From NCBI GenBank assembly GCA_009176605.1, contig SEYY01008486.1, forward strand, positions 1-25,000: 25,000 nucleotides of DNA. Direction: 5' to 3'. Position 1 is the stretch's first letter, and each line of letters starts with the position of its first letter. The notes beneath the pieces are model-generated. The model did not search any database. It was not told where the DNA came from and saw only the letters and a program-made list of their open reading frames with translations. Made by a program: the position numbers and the translations under genes. This document shows positions 19,954 through 25,000 of the stretch, one piece after another. This DNA comes from Armadillidium nasatum (lineage: Eukaryota; Arthropoda; Malacostraca; Isopoda; Armadillidiidae).

Positions 19954-19988
19954 CTGAAGATGTCTCAAGTGCAGAGACGAAACGCGTC
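19954..19988 (+). ncRNA. Hammerhead-like motif after the Penelope-like ORF
   Basis: CUGAAGA (19954-19960) matches the core CUGANGA. Stem II is GUCUC (19962-19966) with GAGAC (19974-19978), followed by GAAA (19979-19982), a very short stem III, and GUC (19986-19988) at the expected cleavage position. One extra U (19961) before stem II departs from the consensus. Hammerhead motifs are known in Penelope-like elements, which supports the reading. Confidence 0.5.
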
Positions 19989-20054
19989 AGGAGAATATAA
20001 TAAATATACTTTCTACTTCTGCTGTAGATTGTTCTCAAGAATAATTTTAAAGAA

Positions 20055-24798
<4,744 letters not shown>

Positions 24799-24800
24799 AA

Positions 24801-25000
24801 AGTAATTTATTAATTTATTTATTTAAGTTTACCAGCTGTAATGAGGCATATGAAGATCAAACTGGTCTACAATTGAAAGTAAGGATTGATAAGCATAGAG
24901 GAGTTTCCTTTAGAACAGACCATCCTCTTTGCTCTCCTGTACACTCTGCCATAAAAGACCGTGGACATACCCACCGTTTTTCTTCATTAAGTTTATCTGT
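24801..25000 (+). pseudogene. Penelope-like GIY-YIG domain fragment, runs off the window
   Basis: An open frame from about 24801 to the end reads IYLFKFTSCNEAYEDQTG, then LQLKVRIDKHRGVSFRTD, then HPLCSPVHSAIKDRGHTHRF. This aligns with the GIY-YIG nuclease pattern: IYLF in place of GIY, YEDQTG in place of YIGQTG, Arg and His in the RxxxH helix, then SP(V/L)..H.....GH. It differs from both Penelope fragments at 19219-19886. It begins exactly where LINE H is truncated. The YIG glycine is not preserved. Confidence 0.55.

Overview
The window is animal nuclear DNA, most likely from an invertebrate. The mix of Jockey/CR1-type LINEs, Penelope-like elements with GIY-YIG endonucleases and very dense (TA)n microsatellites would suit an arthropod such as a crustacean, but the phylum is inference. 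Two short host exons lie on the + strand at 484-626 and 8435-8541. Joined in phase they encode a linker and one complete B-box type 1 zinc finger that I recognise as the RING finger protein 207 (RNF207) family. Nearly everything else is intron of that gene, built of transposable-element debris and microsatellites. No tRNA, rRNA, CRISPR or prokaryotic feature is visible.

Layout. 1-483 is the end of an upstream intron, closing in a TE-like 3' end, a (TA)n tract and a splice acceptor. 627-8434 is one 7.8 kb intron. It holds a CR1/Jockey-like LINE (about 1255-3895) interrupted by a DNA transposon that carries an inverted second copy of itself (2376-3464). It then holds 440 bp of pure low-complexity DNA, LINE A (4467-5926, +), LINE B (6061-6366, -), unassigned AT-rich DNA, a small palindromic repeat, and a TTA/TA tract that runs straight into the acceptor of the second exon. 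The next intron runs from 8542 to the window end with no further exon found. It holds LINE C (8849-10045, +), LINE D (11050-13442, -, with endonuclease domain), a foldback repeat, LINE E (13808-14854, +), a duplicated 185-bp repeat with a coding-like remnant, LINE F (17340-17808, -), a 3.2 kb inverted-repeat structure around two head-to-head Penelope-like fragments (17943-21141), LINE G (22560-23489, +), LINE H (23605-24798, -) and a third GIY-YIG fragment at the right edge.

Three patterns stand out. First, (TA)n tracts, about 9% of the window, abut most LINE copies on both sides. On the 5' side they meet truncated coding sequence with little or no intervening DNA, which suggests insertion into (TA)n. 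Second, the 540-bp transposon has inserted into another copy of itself in reverse orientation, and both insertions have clean 8-bp target-site duplications. Third, the Penelope-like region has arms of about 1.1 kb in inverted orientation and carries hammerhead-like RNA motifs. All mobile-element reading frames are broken, so the only plausible functional coding sequence here is the pair of RNF207-like exons. All alignments were made by eye.
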